A stretch of DNA of 40,927 nt. Source: Marinomonas lutimaris. Its GTDB lineage: Bacteria; Pseudomonadota; Gammaproteobacteria; Pseudomonadales; Marinomonadaceae. Both the position numbers and the translations under genes were made by a program. Shown here piece by piece: positions 28,707 through 37,297 of this stretch. How positions within the stretch are numbered: the first letter of the stretch is position 1; every line of letters starts with the position of its first letter. The stretch lies in assembly GCF_019426345.1 (NCBI RefSeq), contig NZ_JAHLLW010000027.1, positions 1 through 40,927 of the forward strand, written 5' to 3'. Under the pieces are notes generated by a model. The model was not told the DNA's origin. It saw only the letters and a program-made list of their open reading frames with translations, and did no database searches.

Positions 28707-28874
28707 CTAGAGAGTTTTGAAAGTGTTTTCCTTAAATGGACTTAGTGTTGAAAGGATATCTTGGAGTTGTTCTATCTGCTCAGCAACTTCGTGTTGCCTT
28801 TCTTTAGGTACTTCGGATATATCTTGAAATGAAATACGCTCTAAATCTGTGAGCAATCGTTTGAGTTGTTCCAT
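28707..28874 (-). CDS. Hypothetical 55-residue helical protein
   Basis: A small reading frame opposite to its neighbours: MEQLKRLLTDLERISFQDIS at the start and EQIEQLQDILSTLSP in the middle. An ideal ribosome site (GGAGGA) lies 5 bp before the ATG, a good reason to think it is translated. The product is amphipathic-helical with a short predicted coiled coil and no Cys or Trp. Being antisense to the cargo operon and preceded by an inverted repeat, it could be a small regulator or antitoxin-like protein, but no family was recognised. Confidence 0.6.
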   Translation of the reverse strand: MEQLKRLLTDLERISFQDISEVPKERQHEVAEQIEQLQDILSTLSPFKENTFKTL

Positions 28875-29291
28875 GTGTTCCTCCTTGAACAGTTTGAAAA
28901 ATCATATTAACTGTTTTAAGTGCTATAGACTATAAACCCACAGCATAATTTCTATAGCCATAAGCAAGCCTAGAGCCAAGAAGACCCGAAAGCGCTTTTC
29001 AACACCTGAGACTGAAACAGTTTATGAGAGGCAAACACACCAATCTACTCTTGAGTAAGCTAAAAATTTAGCTCGCAATACTCTTTCTGTACATTAAATG
29101 TGATATTTAAACTCTGATCTCTTAGATTATTGATTTAAGAAATAGTTACTATCCTCTTATCAAGATCATGGCCAAAGGTTCATTTGGGAAAAGAAAGGAA
29201 ATAGACTCCTTTCGTGCAGGATCATAGATAATTTTGTAGTACTCTATGTTACAGCTGTACACCATAGAAATTAATACTATTAGAGGTAAGC
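28875..29291. other. Non-coding gap with inverted repeats before the protease gene
   Basis: A 417-bp gap. GCTATAGA (28922-28929) and TCTATAGC (28951-28958) form an exact 8-bp inverted repeat just upstream of the minus-strand small gene, a candidate operator. AGCTAAA-AA-TTTAGCT (29058-29073) is a near-perfect palindrome. No convincing gene is present; the promoter of the protease gene is presumably near the right end. Confidence 0.5.
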
Positions 29292-30722
29292 TTGAAAAAC
29301 TCATTCCAAACAATGATTGAACGTCCTGTAAGTAATATTTTAGATCGAGCTTGTAAATGGATCCGTCCAGAGTTTCATCCAATTGATGGAATTGGTGAAG
29401 AGGAGTTGTGGAGCCTTCAAGGGTTAATAGTTGCAATTGGTTTTATAGACAGTGAACAACAATCCATTATAGGTAGCGGTATCATGATTGCTCCAGGACT
29501 TTGTCTTACCGCGACTCATGTTATTGAAGAAACTGAAAAGAAGCATGCGTTACTATTTACGTTTCCTAATGATAGCAACATGAGAATTTGGACGCCAGAA
29601 GACTTCTCGGCTCAAGAAAAAATATCAATTGAATTAATTCCCTTTCAAAATCCAGAAGCAAAATATAGTGATGTTGGTATTTTATCGTATTCACCATTTT
29701 CAAAATTCACTGATAAAAATGATTATTTATTTGCTCCTATTGAAGCATCCGTACCTAAAATCGGAGAACGACTCTGGGCTACTGGCTATCGAGAAATATC
29801 TAATGATGGTGTACCCACTATATCATTCTTCATAACTTCTGGACTCGTAACTGAGCAATATTTAGAAGGCAGGGGCTCCCATATTAATGGACCGTGTATA
29901 GAGGTTGCCATGCAAGCATTAGGCGGTATGAGTGGAGGGCCAGTGTTTAATGCAGAAGGAAGAGTAGTGGGTGTTATTTCCTCTTGTTTAGAAGGCCAAG
30001 ATGATTCAAAAGGCCCTACATACGTTTCTCTAGTTTGGACATCACTATTATCAACAGTACATTCGCCATGGCCAGAAAATCATTGGCCAGAAAATGTAGC
30101 TGGTATCCAGACATCTTCAAATGGGCAAGGTGCTAGACTATTAGGAGAGGCCCGATTTGATAAAGATGGCGCTTTTCGTGTTAAATTTCCAGAGCAGAGT
30201 TCAGAGTCAATGTTATTAGTCTTAAAGTCTGCTGGTGTTGAGCTTCCAAGTGAAGATTATGAGTTTTCTGATTTTGCATACGATAATTTTGAAAAGTTTC
30301 TTGAAGTAAAAGGTCTTAATTATTTATCTGAAGTAGATAAAAGTATTTTTGATAGATCTCTGATGCAAAAAGAATATACGGAAACGTTAAAGTTATTTAA
30401 GTGTATTGATGCTTATATTATGGAAGGTCTAGAAGATTTACTTATCCAGTCTGTTTCATTGTTAGAAGATGGAAATGTGGGTGTTGATGCTTTCTTTGAC
30501 ATGAGAATTGTATTTGTTAGATTACAAATACCTATAGTTGAGCACAAATATCATGAGGCTGCAATTACCTCTATAGCTAGTCTTCACAATCAAGAATTGG
30601 ATGAGGACAACGTCTATTATGATCATTATACTAGACCATTCTACAGAGTTAACTTTACATATAATACTCAGTCACAAGAATGCCAAGATATAAGGTTTCA
30701 GCTTCTATCTATGAAAATATGA
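29292..30722 (+). CDS. Trypsin-like serine protease with uncharacterised C-terminal region
   Basis: A 476-residue cytoplasmic protein (no signal peptide). Residues about 45-240 form a chymotrypsin-fold protease with an apparently intact triad: His76 in LTATHVI, Asp127 in YSDVGIL, Ser214 in GGMSGGPVF. The last roughly 230 residues are acidic and alpha-helical, unrecognised, and could be a sensor or partner domain. The start is TTG at 29292 because AGAGG lies 5 bp upstream; an ATG at 29313 has no ribosome site. Intracellular trypsin-like proteases linked to ATPase modules often act as defence effectors, but that role is inferred here. A candidate attC site follows 8 bp after the stop. Confidence 0.88.
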   Translation: MKNSFQTMIERPVSNILDRACKWIRPEFHPIDGIGEEELWSLQGLIVAIGFIDSEQQSIIGSGIMIAPGLCLTATHVIEETEKKHALLFTFPNDSNMRIWTPEDFSAQEKISIELIPFQNPEAKYSDVGILSYSPFSKFTDKNDYLFAPIEASVPKIGERLWATGYREISNDGVPTISFFITSGLVTEQYLEGRGSHINGPCIEVAMQALGGMSGGPVFNAEGRVVGVISSCLEGQDDSKGPTYVSLVWTSLLSTVHSPWPENHWPENVAGIQTSSNGQGARLLGEARFDKDGAFRVKFPEQSSESMLLVLKSAGVELPSEDYEFSDFAYDNFEKFLEVKGLNYLSEVDKSIFDRSLMQKEYTETLKLFKCIDAYIMEGLEDLLIQSVSLLEDGNVGVDAFFDMRIVFVRLQIPIVEHKYHEAAITSIASLHNQELDEDNVYYDHYTRPFYRVNFTYNTQSQECQDIRFQLLSMKI

Positions 30723-30730
30723 AGAAAGGC

Positions 30731-30825
30731 ACTTAGCAAGTCGTTTAAAAGGAAAAAAGCTGGTTTGTTCTACTTCGTCGCTAGTTTTAGCCAATAATTT
30801 TTTGCCTCTTAACGAGGCGTTAAGT
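30731..30825 (+). other. Candidate integron attC recombination site
   Basis: A 95-nt imperfect inverted repeat directly after the protease gene. The left arm has R box ACTTAGC (30731-30737), a 3-nt spacer, and L box TCGTTTAAAAGG (30741-30752). The right arm has CCTCTTAACGA (30805-30815), a short spacer, and GTTAAGT (30819-30825), an exact match to the GTTRRRY core. Arms pair except for one R-box mismatch and unpaired spacers, which is the architecture of attC sites. A GTG-started reading frame with an AAAGGAG site begins 16 bp later, as in integron cassettes. The left core has AGC for the consensus AAC, so it may be degenerate. Confidence 0.6.
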
Positions 30826-30841
30826 TTATAAAGGAGTTTGG

Positions 30842-30940
30842 GTGTCATCTGATAAGGAAATTCCCAGTTGGCATCAGTACGAATGGCTAATTTCAAAGAT
30901 ATTTCACGACAACCAAGCTTCATTGAATACAAAAGCATTA
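30842..30940 (+). pseudogene. N-terminal remnant, possibly of a restriction-endonuclease-like gene
   Basis: A GTG start with AAAGGAG upstream opens a frame reading IPSWHQYEWLISKIFHDNQ, which resembles the beginning of Mrr-like restriction endonuclease proteins (W..YE.L...I..D). After about 33 residues it loses that character and runs into sequence homologous, in another frame, to the RecD-like helicase. It seems to be a gene truncated by the recombination that brought in repeat copy B. The family guess rests on a short stretch. Confidence 0.4.
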
Positions 30941-30969
30941 AATGTCTTTTCTACGACTTATGCATTCAC

Positions 30970-31326
30970 AATGGCAGCCTTGGCATTCTTAGTGGCATTG
31001 ATTCTGAAGGGAACATCTCGTATGAGTCAGCTGAAAAATACTTTGGTGATGTGACACATGATAGTGGTGAGAGAATACAAATCACACAAGACATATTGGA
31101 TTGCATGGAGCTGGGTTACGCCATCACTCTACATAAGGCCTAAGGTTCACAATTTCCACGAGTGATCATTGGCAGAATCGTCGATCGCGCATGGCTGTAT
31201 ATATCCTTTACCCGTTCAGAGAGTGAAATACATATCGTAGGAAGCAAGGAGAATTTCATGGTTTTTACTGCGGCCAGCAGCAATGCAAGTCGAAGAAATA
31301 GCTTTCTTTTTGACTTGCAAGTTTGA
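30970..31326 (+). pseudogene. C-terminal fragment of a RecD2-like helicase gene
   Basis: It encodes a decayed copy of the last about 120 residues of the island helicase: NGSLGILSGID, YFGDVTHDSGERIQITQDIL, GYAITLHKA, then an in-frame TAA (at 31141) where the intact gene has a Gln codon. After that come GSQFPRVIIGRIVDRAW and SFTRSESEIHIVGS. A 15-nt deletion removes the equivalent of ALHKG. The divergence from the complete gene shows it is not a very recent duplication and may derive from a related island. Confidence 0.9.
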
Positions 31327-31353
31327 ATATTATAAACCCATTCGATGGGGCTA
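30970..31353 (+). repeat. Direct repeat copy B: 3' end of RecD-like gene plus flank
   Basis: Diverged second copy of 22131-22525, ending at the same CGATGGGGCTA motif after the stop codon. The next cargo gene starts about 58 bp later, as the TerB gene does after copy A (about 64 bp). Confidence 0.9.
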
Positions 31354-31410
31354 AAATTTATCGTCTAGTAAAGTCTGAGAAGTATAATCAGATATGGAAA
31401 AGGAATTTAA

Positions 31411-34400
31411 ATGTCTAAATCTAATAAAAAGCCTAGAAAATCTAAACTTTCTAAAAAAATAAATACTTCTAAGTTGGGGTCTTATGATCATGCAGTTTTT
31501 TCGTTGAGAAGAATTTTTTCTGAATATAGCTTTGAAAGTGTTATTCAATCAATTATTACATCAGAGACTTGGATTCCAAATAGATCAAGTAATATAAAAC
31601 ATCAGTTGGCTTGGAATATATTGATCTCAATGGATGTTAATGAATTTAAAAGCAATAAAGAAATAAATAACTACTCGCAATTCACTGATTTTATAAGTAC
31701 TGTTTATCGTTTACTGCCTAGTTTCCCTGCGGAAGATTTTGTGCCTGAAGCTGATTGGGGAGATATATTTTCTGATTTTAATGGTCGAGTGATCCCTGTT
31801 TTTTTTGGTGGATTTGTAGAGCGAATAACTGATTATATTAAGGCATTTGAAATTAAATATGCAAATCATCCTGATATATTAGAATCAATGGAGATGGCTC
31901 TAGTTACCCAGTCTGATTTTATAAGCGCTATTGATAAAGAAAATGCAGGTGTTGTAAGTGATATAACAACTGGCTATCTTTCCATACCAACTAAAGTGTT
32001 TTGGGAAAATGTGAAAGATGCAATCAAAAAAATTAATAAAAACAAATTTATAAAAGAGCTTTCTCATCCTTATATCATTAATTTGGATGATGATAAGGGT
32101 ATGGTTGATGAATACGAATTTGACGATTTAGTAAGTCAGGGAGAAATGCAGAAAAAATTGTTTTTAGAGTTTGAAAATAAATTATTTCCTATGTCTATCA
32201 GGAATTTTTCAAGTGTAATAATTCAACACTGGAGCACTAATTATAATGTCATACTTGGTGAGTACGATCAGTTATGCTCATTATCTAAATTTATAGACTC
32301 TAATGTTGAAAAAAGTATTCCTGGTCCTAATATTTTTTTCAAAGAAAAGAATAACCCAGAGTGGTTTTTTCCAAGTATGATGGTATCTGAAAATAATTTT
32401 TTTATACCTGTTCCTATATTATATAGTGAATGCGAGAATATTGATTTTTTATCTAATAAATTGCTTGGCGAATTTTCAAATGCAGAAGATTTTGATTTTT
32501 TAAATATAGAAAATAAAAAAAGATTTGTAGTCGATGAAGGGGGCGATTTTTTAAAAGGAAATATAAAAATATTGTTTATAATTATGGAGCTTACCCCTTC
32601 TATATTGCCTTTTGATATGCCTAAAAAACCTGCGTACGCTATTTTTTTAAGTGACTTTATAACTTTGATTTCATCTTATGAAAAAAGTGACTCGCTATTA
32701 GATATTATGGACTTTGATGGGGATGGTTCTATTTTCTTAATGGCTGGGATGATAGATAAATTAGCAGCATATAAAAATTCGGATTCAGTAATTGTCGGAG
32801 GTGCTATAACACCAAATCAGATTTTTTTAGATCCTCATTATGGTTGTGAATGGAGGTATGATTACTTATTGAAATATTGGCGGGTGGCTCCAAAATATAT
32901 TCCGGTTTCAAACTTGTCATGGAATATCGGTGATAATTATGGCGGTATAAAATCAATTTTATCTAAAACTGATTTTTGGGTTTCTTGGTATACGGTTATA
33001 GGATGTTGTGAATTACACTTTTTTTGTAACCTTAAAAATAGTAAATTAGATGAGAATAATATTGAATTGTTGCTGCTATCATTAGAATGTTTTACTGACG
33101 CCATTAAGCAGCGAAATGAAATATTATCTAATGAAATTATTTTCGATAGAGAGTTTATACATATTCAATGTGAAGCTGATGTTGATTTTTTGGTTAATCC
33201 TGATTTAAATGAAAATAATGAGAGTTTTTTAGGAGGTGATGTTTTTTCTAAATTTTATTTTTCTGATATAGATGATAATTTTAAGGCTTCTTTAAATTTA
33301 AAACTAATATTTGACTCTTTACAGAAGCCTGTGGACGCTTCATTTCAAGCTAAGTGTACATGTGAAATTCTAAAAAACTTAGAGTTCCATATTTGTAGCG
33401 ATAAATTAGATGAATCCTTGTACTCTAAAGTTTTGGAAACTTCATCTAGACCTCCTAGGATAAATGTAAATATAGTCGATAAGCATATATCAATTCCAAA
33501 CGAGAGTTTTTATAATGGTGCTTCTGGAAAAGATTACAAAACTGCAAGGAAAGAGGTCGCTTTCATTCTTAAAGATCTAGATATATCTCCAGGTCGTTAT
33601 GATTTGAAGGCCGCAAAAGAAATAATTGATAATGCTAAAGAAATATACAGAAAAAAAATACACGAAGAATTAAAAAGATTTGATAGGGATGACCTTTTAG
33701 TTTTTTTTATTGAACAGAATGAAAGTTTGATTAATTATCATAAGAATAAGCAAGAAAGATTAAGGCAAAGTTTGAGTCATGAGGTTTCATTTGATCGAAC
33801 TTCAGCCCAATATGAATCATCTGAAAATTTAACTAAAGATTCAAAGAATTATAGATACTTAATAGAATATTGTGTTGGTAAGGAAGAGTTTGGAAGTGAA
33901 ATTCCATCTATAAATGATATTCTTACTATTTTGGGGAAAGTTGACTGGTTAATGGTTTTGTATTCTGCTAGTGATGTCTTGCATAATGATATTGAAAAAG
34001 GCGGGATTGTTGTTGATGATGAGTATATACCAGAAGTATTTTATTCAGAAGAAAGAAAGGATAAAGAAACTCTTTATAAAGAGCATGATGCAAGTTTAAA
34101 ACTAGGTTTAACTGGTAAGAAATCTGACAGAGTCGAAGTTTCTGATGAAAAATCACTTGATGATATATGTTTGGCTTTTTTAGAAGAATTTGGTTTTAAC
34201 TTTATATTAATGCTCGACGTTTTAAAGGTTTTGTCAAGATGGACTCATTTTTCATCTGTAAATACTCCAAAGTATTCATATAAATTTGAAAAAGAGTATG
34301 TTTTATCTATCATTTCAAAAACTTTAAGGGATTCTGATGTTTTGGAAATTGAAAAAGTTTTGCTTTTTCTTACGTTAGATCCTGAAAAAACAAGAAAACT

Positions 34401-35148
34401 TACAGGAAAAGATATTTTCGAGTCTGATGTTCCAATATGGGAGCATAATAAAAGACCTCATCGTTATACTATTAGACCGATTATTCTTTTAAATGATAAT
34501 ATGCTTATTTGGGGTGCTCATTCAGTATACCAAGCAAAAAACATATGGCGAGAAAGCCTTTTAGAAGGTTTTTTACCAACAGATCTTGGTTCAATAAAAA
34601 TAGATAAATCACTTAGAAATATTAAAGAAAGCTTAGAGAAAAAATTAGAGGTAGTATCTTCTGAAATTACATCAAGGTTTGCGCCTTACTATATTTCTGG
34701 AATTGATTTTAAGCGCCGCTTCTCTAAACTTAGTTTGGAAGATGTTGGTGACTATGATGTACTTGCATACTGGCCTACAAAAAATATTTGGCTCACTATT
34801 GAATGTAAATATACACAACCTGCGTTTTGTTTTAAAGACTCAAAGAGGTTAAGAGATAAAATGTTTGATCAATCAAAGGGTAAAAGCCACTTATGTAAAA
34901 TTAAAAAACGTAGAGATTTTTTAAATTCAAACTTCGATTTAATCCGATCTCTTTTAAATTGGCCAGCACCTGAAACACAAAAATTAAGCCAGGTTATAGA
35001 GTTATATGTTAGTAAGTATAGTTTTTGGTGGATGTTTTCCCATCCTTACGAAGTACCTACAAAGTTCGTTCAAATTGACTTGTTAAACCAGTGGCTTGAA
35101 GAGAACCTACATGAAATGGGGGTAACGGATTTTAAAAAAATTGAATAA
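31411..35148 (+). CDS. Large uncharacterised protein with predicted C-terminal PD-(D/E)XK nuclease
   Basis: A 1245-residue soluble protein with a basic N-terminus (MSKSNKKPRKSKLSKKINTS). No Walker A, helicase or known sensor motif was found in the first about 1050 residues. Near the C-terminus, DVGDYDVLAYW at 1111-1121 then IECKYTQ, with Asp1116, Glu1131 and Lys1133, matches the D...ExK core of restriction-type nucleases. The gene is strikingly AT-rich with many poly-A/T runs, unlike its neighbours, suggesting separate acquisition. AAGGAA precedes the ATG. It is the first gene after repeat copy B and upstream of the Gabija-like pair. A one-gene defence nuclease is a reasonable inference; nothing about specificity is visible. 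Confidence 0.7.
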   Translation: MSKSNKKPRKSKLSKKINTSKLGSYDHAVFSLRRIFSEYSFESVIQSIITSETWIPNRSSNIKHQLAWNILISMDVNEFKSNKEINNYSQFTDFISTVYRLLPSFPAEDFVPEADWGDIFSDFNGRVIPVFFGGFVERITDYIKAFEIKYANHPDILESMEMALVTQSDFISAIDKENAGVVSDITTGYLSIPTKVFWENVKDAIKKINKNKFIKELSHPYIINLDDDKGMVDEYEFDDLVSQGEMQKKLFLEFENKLFPMSIRNFSSVIIQHWSTNYNVILGEYDQLCSLSKFIDSNVEKSIPGPNIFFKEKNNPEWFFPSMMVSENNFFIPVPILYSECENIDFLSNKLLGEFSNAEDFDFLNIENKKRFVVDEGGDFLKGNIKILFIIMELTPSILPFDMPKKPAYAIFLSDFITLISSYEKSDSLLDIMDFDGDGSIFLMAGMIDKLAAYKNSDSVIVGGAITPNQIFLDPHYGCEWRYDYLLKYWRVAPKYIPVSNLSWNIGDNYGGIKSILSKTDFWVSWYTVIGCCELHFFCNLKNSKLDENNIELLLLSLECFTDAIKQRNEILSNEIIFDREFIHIQCEADVDFLVNPDLNENNESFLGGDVFSKFYFSDIDDNFKASLNLKLIFDSLQKPVDASFQAKCTCEILKNLEFHICSDKLDESLYSKVLETSSRPPRINVNIVDKHISIPNESFYNGASGKDYKTARKEVAFILKDLDISPGRYDLKAAKEIIDNAKEIYRKKIHEELKRFDRDDLLVFFIEQNESLINYHKNKQERLRQSLSHEVSFDRTSAQYESSENLTKDSKNYRYLIEYCVGKEEFGSEIPSINDILTILGKVDWLMVLYSASDVLHNDIEKGGIVVDDEYIPEVFYSEERKDKETLYKEHDASLKLGLTGKKSDRVEVSDEKSLDDICLAFLEEFGFNFILMLDVLKVLSRWTHFSSVNTPKYSYKFEKEYVLSIISKTLRDSDVLEIEKVLLFLTLDPEKTRKLTGKDIFESDVPIWEHNKRPHRYTIRPIILLNDNMLIWGAHSVYQAKNIWRESLLEGFLPTDLGSIKIDKSLRNIKESLEKKLEVVSSEITSRFAPYYISGIDFKRRFSKLSLEDVGDYDVLAYWPTKNIWLTIECKYTQPAFCFKDSKRLRDKMFDQSKGKSHLCKIKKRRDFLNSNFDLIRSLLNWPAPETQKLSQVIELYVSKYSFWWMFSHPYEVPTKFVQIDLLNQWLEENLHEMGVTDFKKIE

Positions 35149-35180
35149 AATTATTGATAGATAGCTGGGCTTAATTCAGG

Positions 35181-35200
35181 CCTATTTAAGATAGGTTTTT
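35181..35200 (+). terminator. Weak rho-independent terminator after the 1245-residue gene
   Basis: CCTAT-TTAAG-ATAGG followed by TTTTTA, 33 bp after the stop codon. The stem is only 5 bp, but the T run is good. It suggests the Gabija-like pair has its own promoter in 35201-35392. Confidence 0.55.
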
Positions 35201-35392
35201 ATATAATCCCTAGAGTTAAGCTACGGCTGTTTCGACAAAATAATTGATTTAAAGAATGTGCTTTTAAATTTTGAGAGTGATTCTATTTTTTCTTCTTATA
35301 GATATGACGTTTAAGTTTATACATAGCATGATCTAAAGCTTACAATTGATTTATAGTTATTTCAAACAGAGTTACTAAAATAAGGTATAGGG

Positions 35393-37297
35393 ATGAACCT
35401 ACACAGCGTTCGGATTTCAAACTTTCAAAGTTTTGGTTTAAAGCCCACAGAGCTTACATTGGAAGATATTACTTATTTAATTGGCCCCAATGGCTCAGGA
35501 AAAACAGCTGTACTTCAAGCTTTGTGCAGACTATTTGCTTTTGATCCATCATTGCGCCGTATTCAGCGATCAGATTTTCATGTTCCGCATAATGAACAGG
35601 AATTACCAGAAGAAAGGCTACTGTGGATTGAGGCAGACTTCGAGTTCCCCGAGTTGGATGACGAGGGAGATAACTCGACTATAGCTCCTCATTTTAACCA
35701 CATGCGCCTTGATCGTCCTGATGGCATTCCTAGAGTTAGATATCGTTTAACCGCTACTATGGGGTTGGACGGGGATATTGAAGAGACTTTTGTTTATGTT
35801 CTTGAGGCTGGCCCGGATGGCTCTCCTTTAAACCCTCAAACTGTTCCTAGGTCTGAGAGAAATCACATACAGGTTCACTATCTGCCAGCCCGTAGAGATC
35901 CCACAGACCATATTAAATATGGAACAAACGCTCTGCTTGGTCGCCTGCTGCGGGCTGTAAATTGGGAACATGAGCGTGAAGAGGTCAAAGGGTTAACTGA
36001 TCATATTAGTGAAAGTTTGGCGGCCAATCCATCAGTTAATGCTTTTAGTTCCCGATTAAAAAAAGTATGGGGAACTCTTCATAAAGGTAGTTATTTCACG
36101 GATCCAAAGATTACTTTTGTGGCATCAGAAATAGAGATGCTACTTCGTCATCTATCTGTGTCTTTTTCACCTGGTCATAATGAGAAAGTTGTTGATTTTT
36201 CACGACTGAGTGACGGCCAGAAGTCGATGCTCTACTTGTCATTAGTACTTTCTTCTCAAGCAATTGGACGTGCCGTTCTTTCTGGTGAAGACGACTCATT
36301 TGATCTAGAGAAGTTACGCCCACCTGTCTTTACTTTAATTGCTCTTGAGGAACCTGAGAACAGCCTGTCACCTCATTACCTGGGCCGGATTGTTACTGCT
36401 CTGAATTCCATGACATGCAATGAAGACGCTCAAGCTTTAATTGCTACCCATGCACCTTCAATGTTGCGACGTGTCGATCCGGAAAAAATTCGCTACCTTC
36501 GACTAACCGAAGTTCGACAAACAATAGTTAAGAATATCCAATTACCCGAAAAATCTGATGAAGCGCACAAATTTGTTCGTGAAGCCGTTCAGGCGTTCCC
36601 TGAGGTTTTCTTCTCTCGTTTGGTTGTTTTAGGTGAAGGAGATAGCGAAGAGCTAGTGCTTCCACGTATTCTCAGTGCAAAAGGTGTGGCTGTAGATGAA
36701 TTTGCGGTCACGATTGCTCCTTTAGGCGGTCGGCATGTTAACCATTTTTGGCGTTTGTTATCTGGATTGGAAATTCCCTATCTAACGCTTCTTGATTTGG
36801 ACTTGGCTAGATATCAGGGAGGCTGGGGAAGGTTAAAATATGTAAATGATAAAATAGCAGACTTTCAACCTGACAATGTACTTCCTAAGGACTATAGAAT
36901 ACCCAAGTGGAATAATGATGATCACAAAGTACGTGCTTATCCTCACTACTTTAAGGAATTGAGGAAACGAGGAGTATTTTTTTCCTACCCGTTGGATTTA
37001 GACTTTTCAATGCTCATTTCTTTTCCAAAAGCTTATGCTGTTCAGCAGGAAGCCCCCAGTAGCTCTGTTATAACAGCAGTTTTGGGCAAGAGCCACTATG
37101 ACTCGTCTCAATATTCCGATGATGAGTTAAATCTTTTCTCTACTTATCACAAGCACTTTAAACTGGGTAGTAAGCCTGCTGCACATATAGATGCCTTGGC
37201 TCAAATTAGTGATAAGGATTTATTAGCGAACATGCCTAAATCATTCAAACAACTCGCGGATGCTGTAATTTCTATGCTTGAAGGTTTGCCAGAATGA
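35393..37297 (+). CDS. gajA: Gabija GajA-like OLD-family ATPase/TOPRIM nuclease
   Basis: A 634-residue overcoming-lysogenization-defect (OLD) class nuclease. The N-terminal SMC-like ATPase has Walker A GPNGSGKT at 31-38, an ABC-type signature RLSDGQKSM, Walker B LIALEEPENSLS and the H-loop IATHAPSMLR. The C-terminal TOPRIM domain shows Glu415 in VVLGEGDSEE and the DLD motif at 468-470 in TLLDLDLARY. In Gabija, GajA is a nucleotide-inhibited DNA nickase that acts with GajB against phage. Length is somewhat over the type protein (about 580). It overlaps gajB by 4 bp (ATGA). A class 2 OLD with an associated UvrD helicase is the same idea under another name. Confidence 0.82.
   Translation: MNLHSVRISNFQSFGLKPTELTLEDITYLIGPNGSGKTAVLQALCRLFAFDPSLRRIQRSDFHVPHNEQELPEERLLWIEADFEFPELDDEGDNSTIAPHFNHMRLDRPDGIPRVRYRLTATMGLDGDIEETFVYVLEAGPDGSPLNPQTVPRSERNHIQVHYLPARRDPTDHIKYGTNALLGRLLRAVNWEHEREEVKGLTDHISESLAANPSVNAFSSRLKKVWGTLHKGSYFTDPKITFVASEIEMLLRHLSVSFSPGHNEKVVDFSRLSDGQKSMLYLSLVLSSQAIGRAVLSGEDDSFDLEKLRPPVFTLIALEEPENSLSPHYLGRIVTALNSMTCNEDAQALIATHAPSMLRRVDPEKIRYLRLTEVRQTIVKNIQLPEKSDEAHKFVREAVQAFPEVFFSRLVVLGEGDSEELVLPRILSAKGVAVDEFAVTIAPLGGRHVNHFWRLLSGLEIPYLTLLDLDLARYQGGWGRLKYVNDKIADFQPDNVLPKDYRIPKWNNDDHKVRAYPHYFKELRKRGVFFSYPLDLDFSMLISFPKAYAVQQEAPSSSVITAVLGKSHYDSSQYSDDELNLFSTYHKHFKLGSKPAAHIDALAQISDKDLLANMPKSFKQLADAVISMLEGLPE

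Noticed and set aside
29149..29436. A minus-strand 95-codon frame
   Set aside because: It overlaps the protease start, has no ribosome site that I could see and shows no family-like sequence.
34080..34130. A possible Walker A (LGLTGKKS) in the 1245-residue protein
   Set aside because: It lacks the GxxxxGK[ST] spacing and no Walker B follows, so an ATPase call is not supported.
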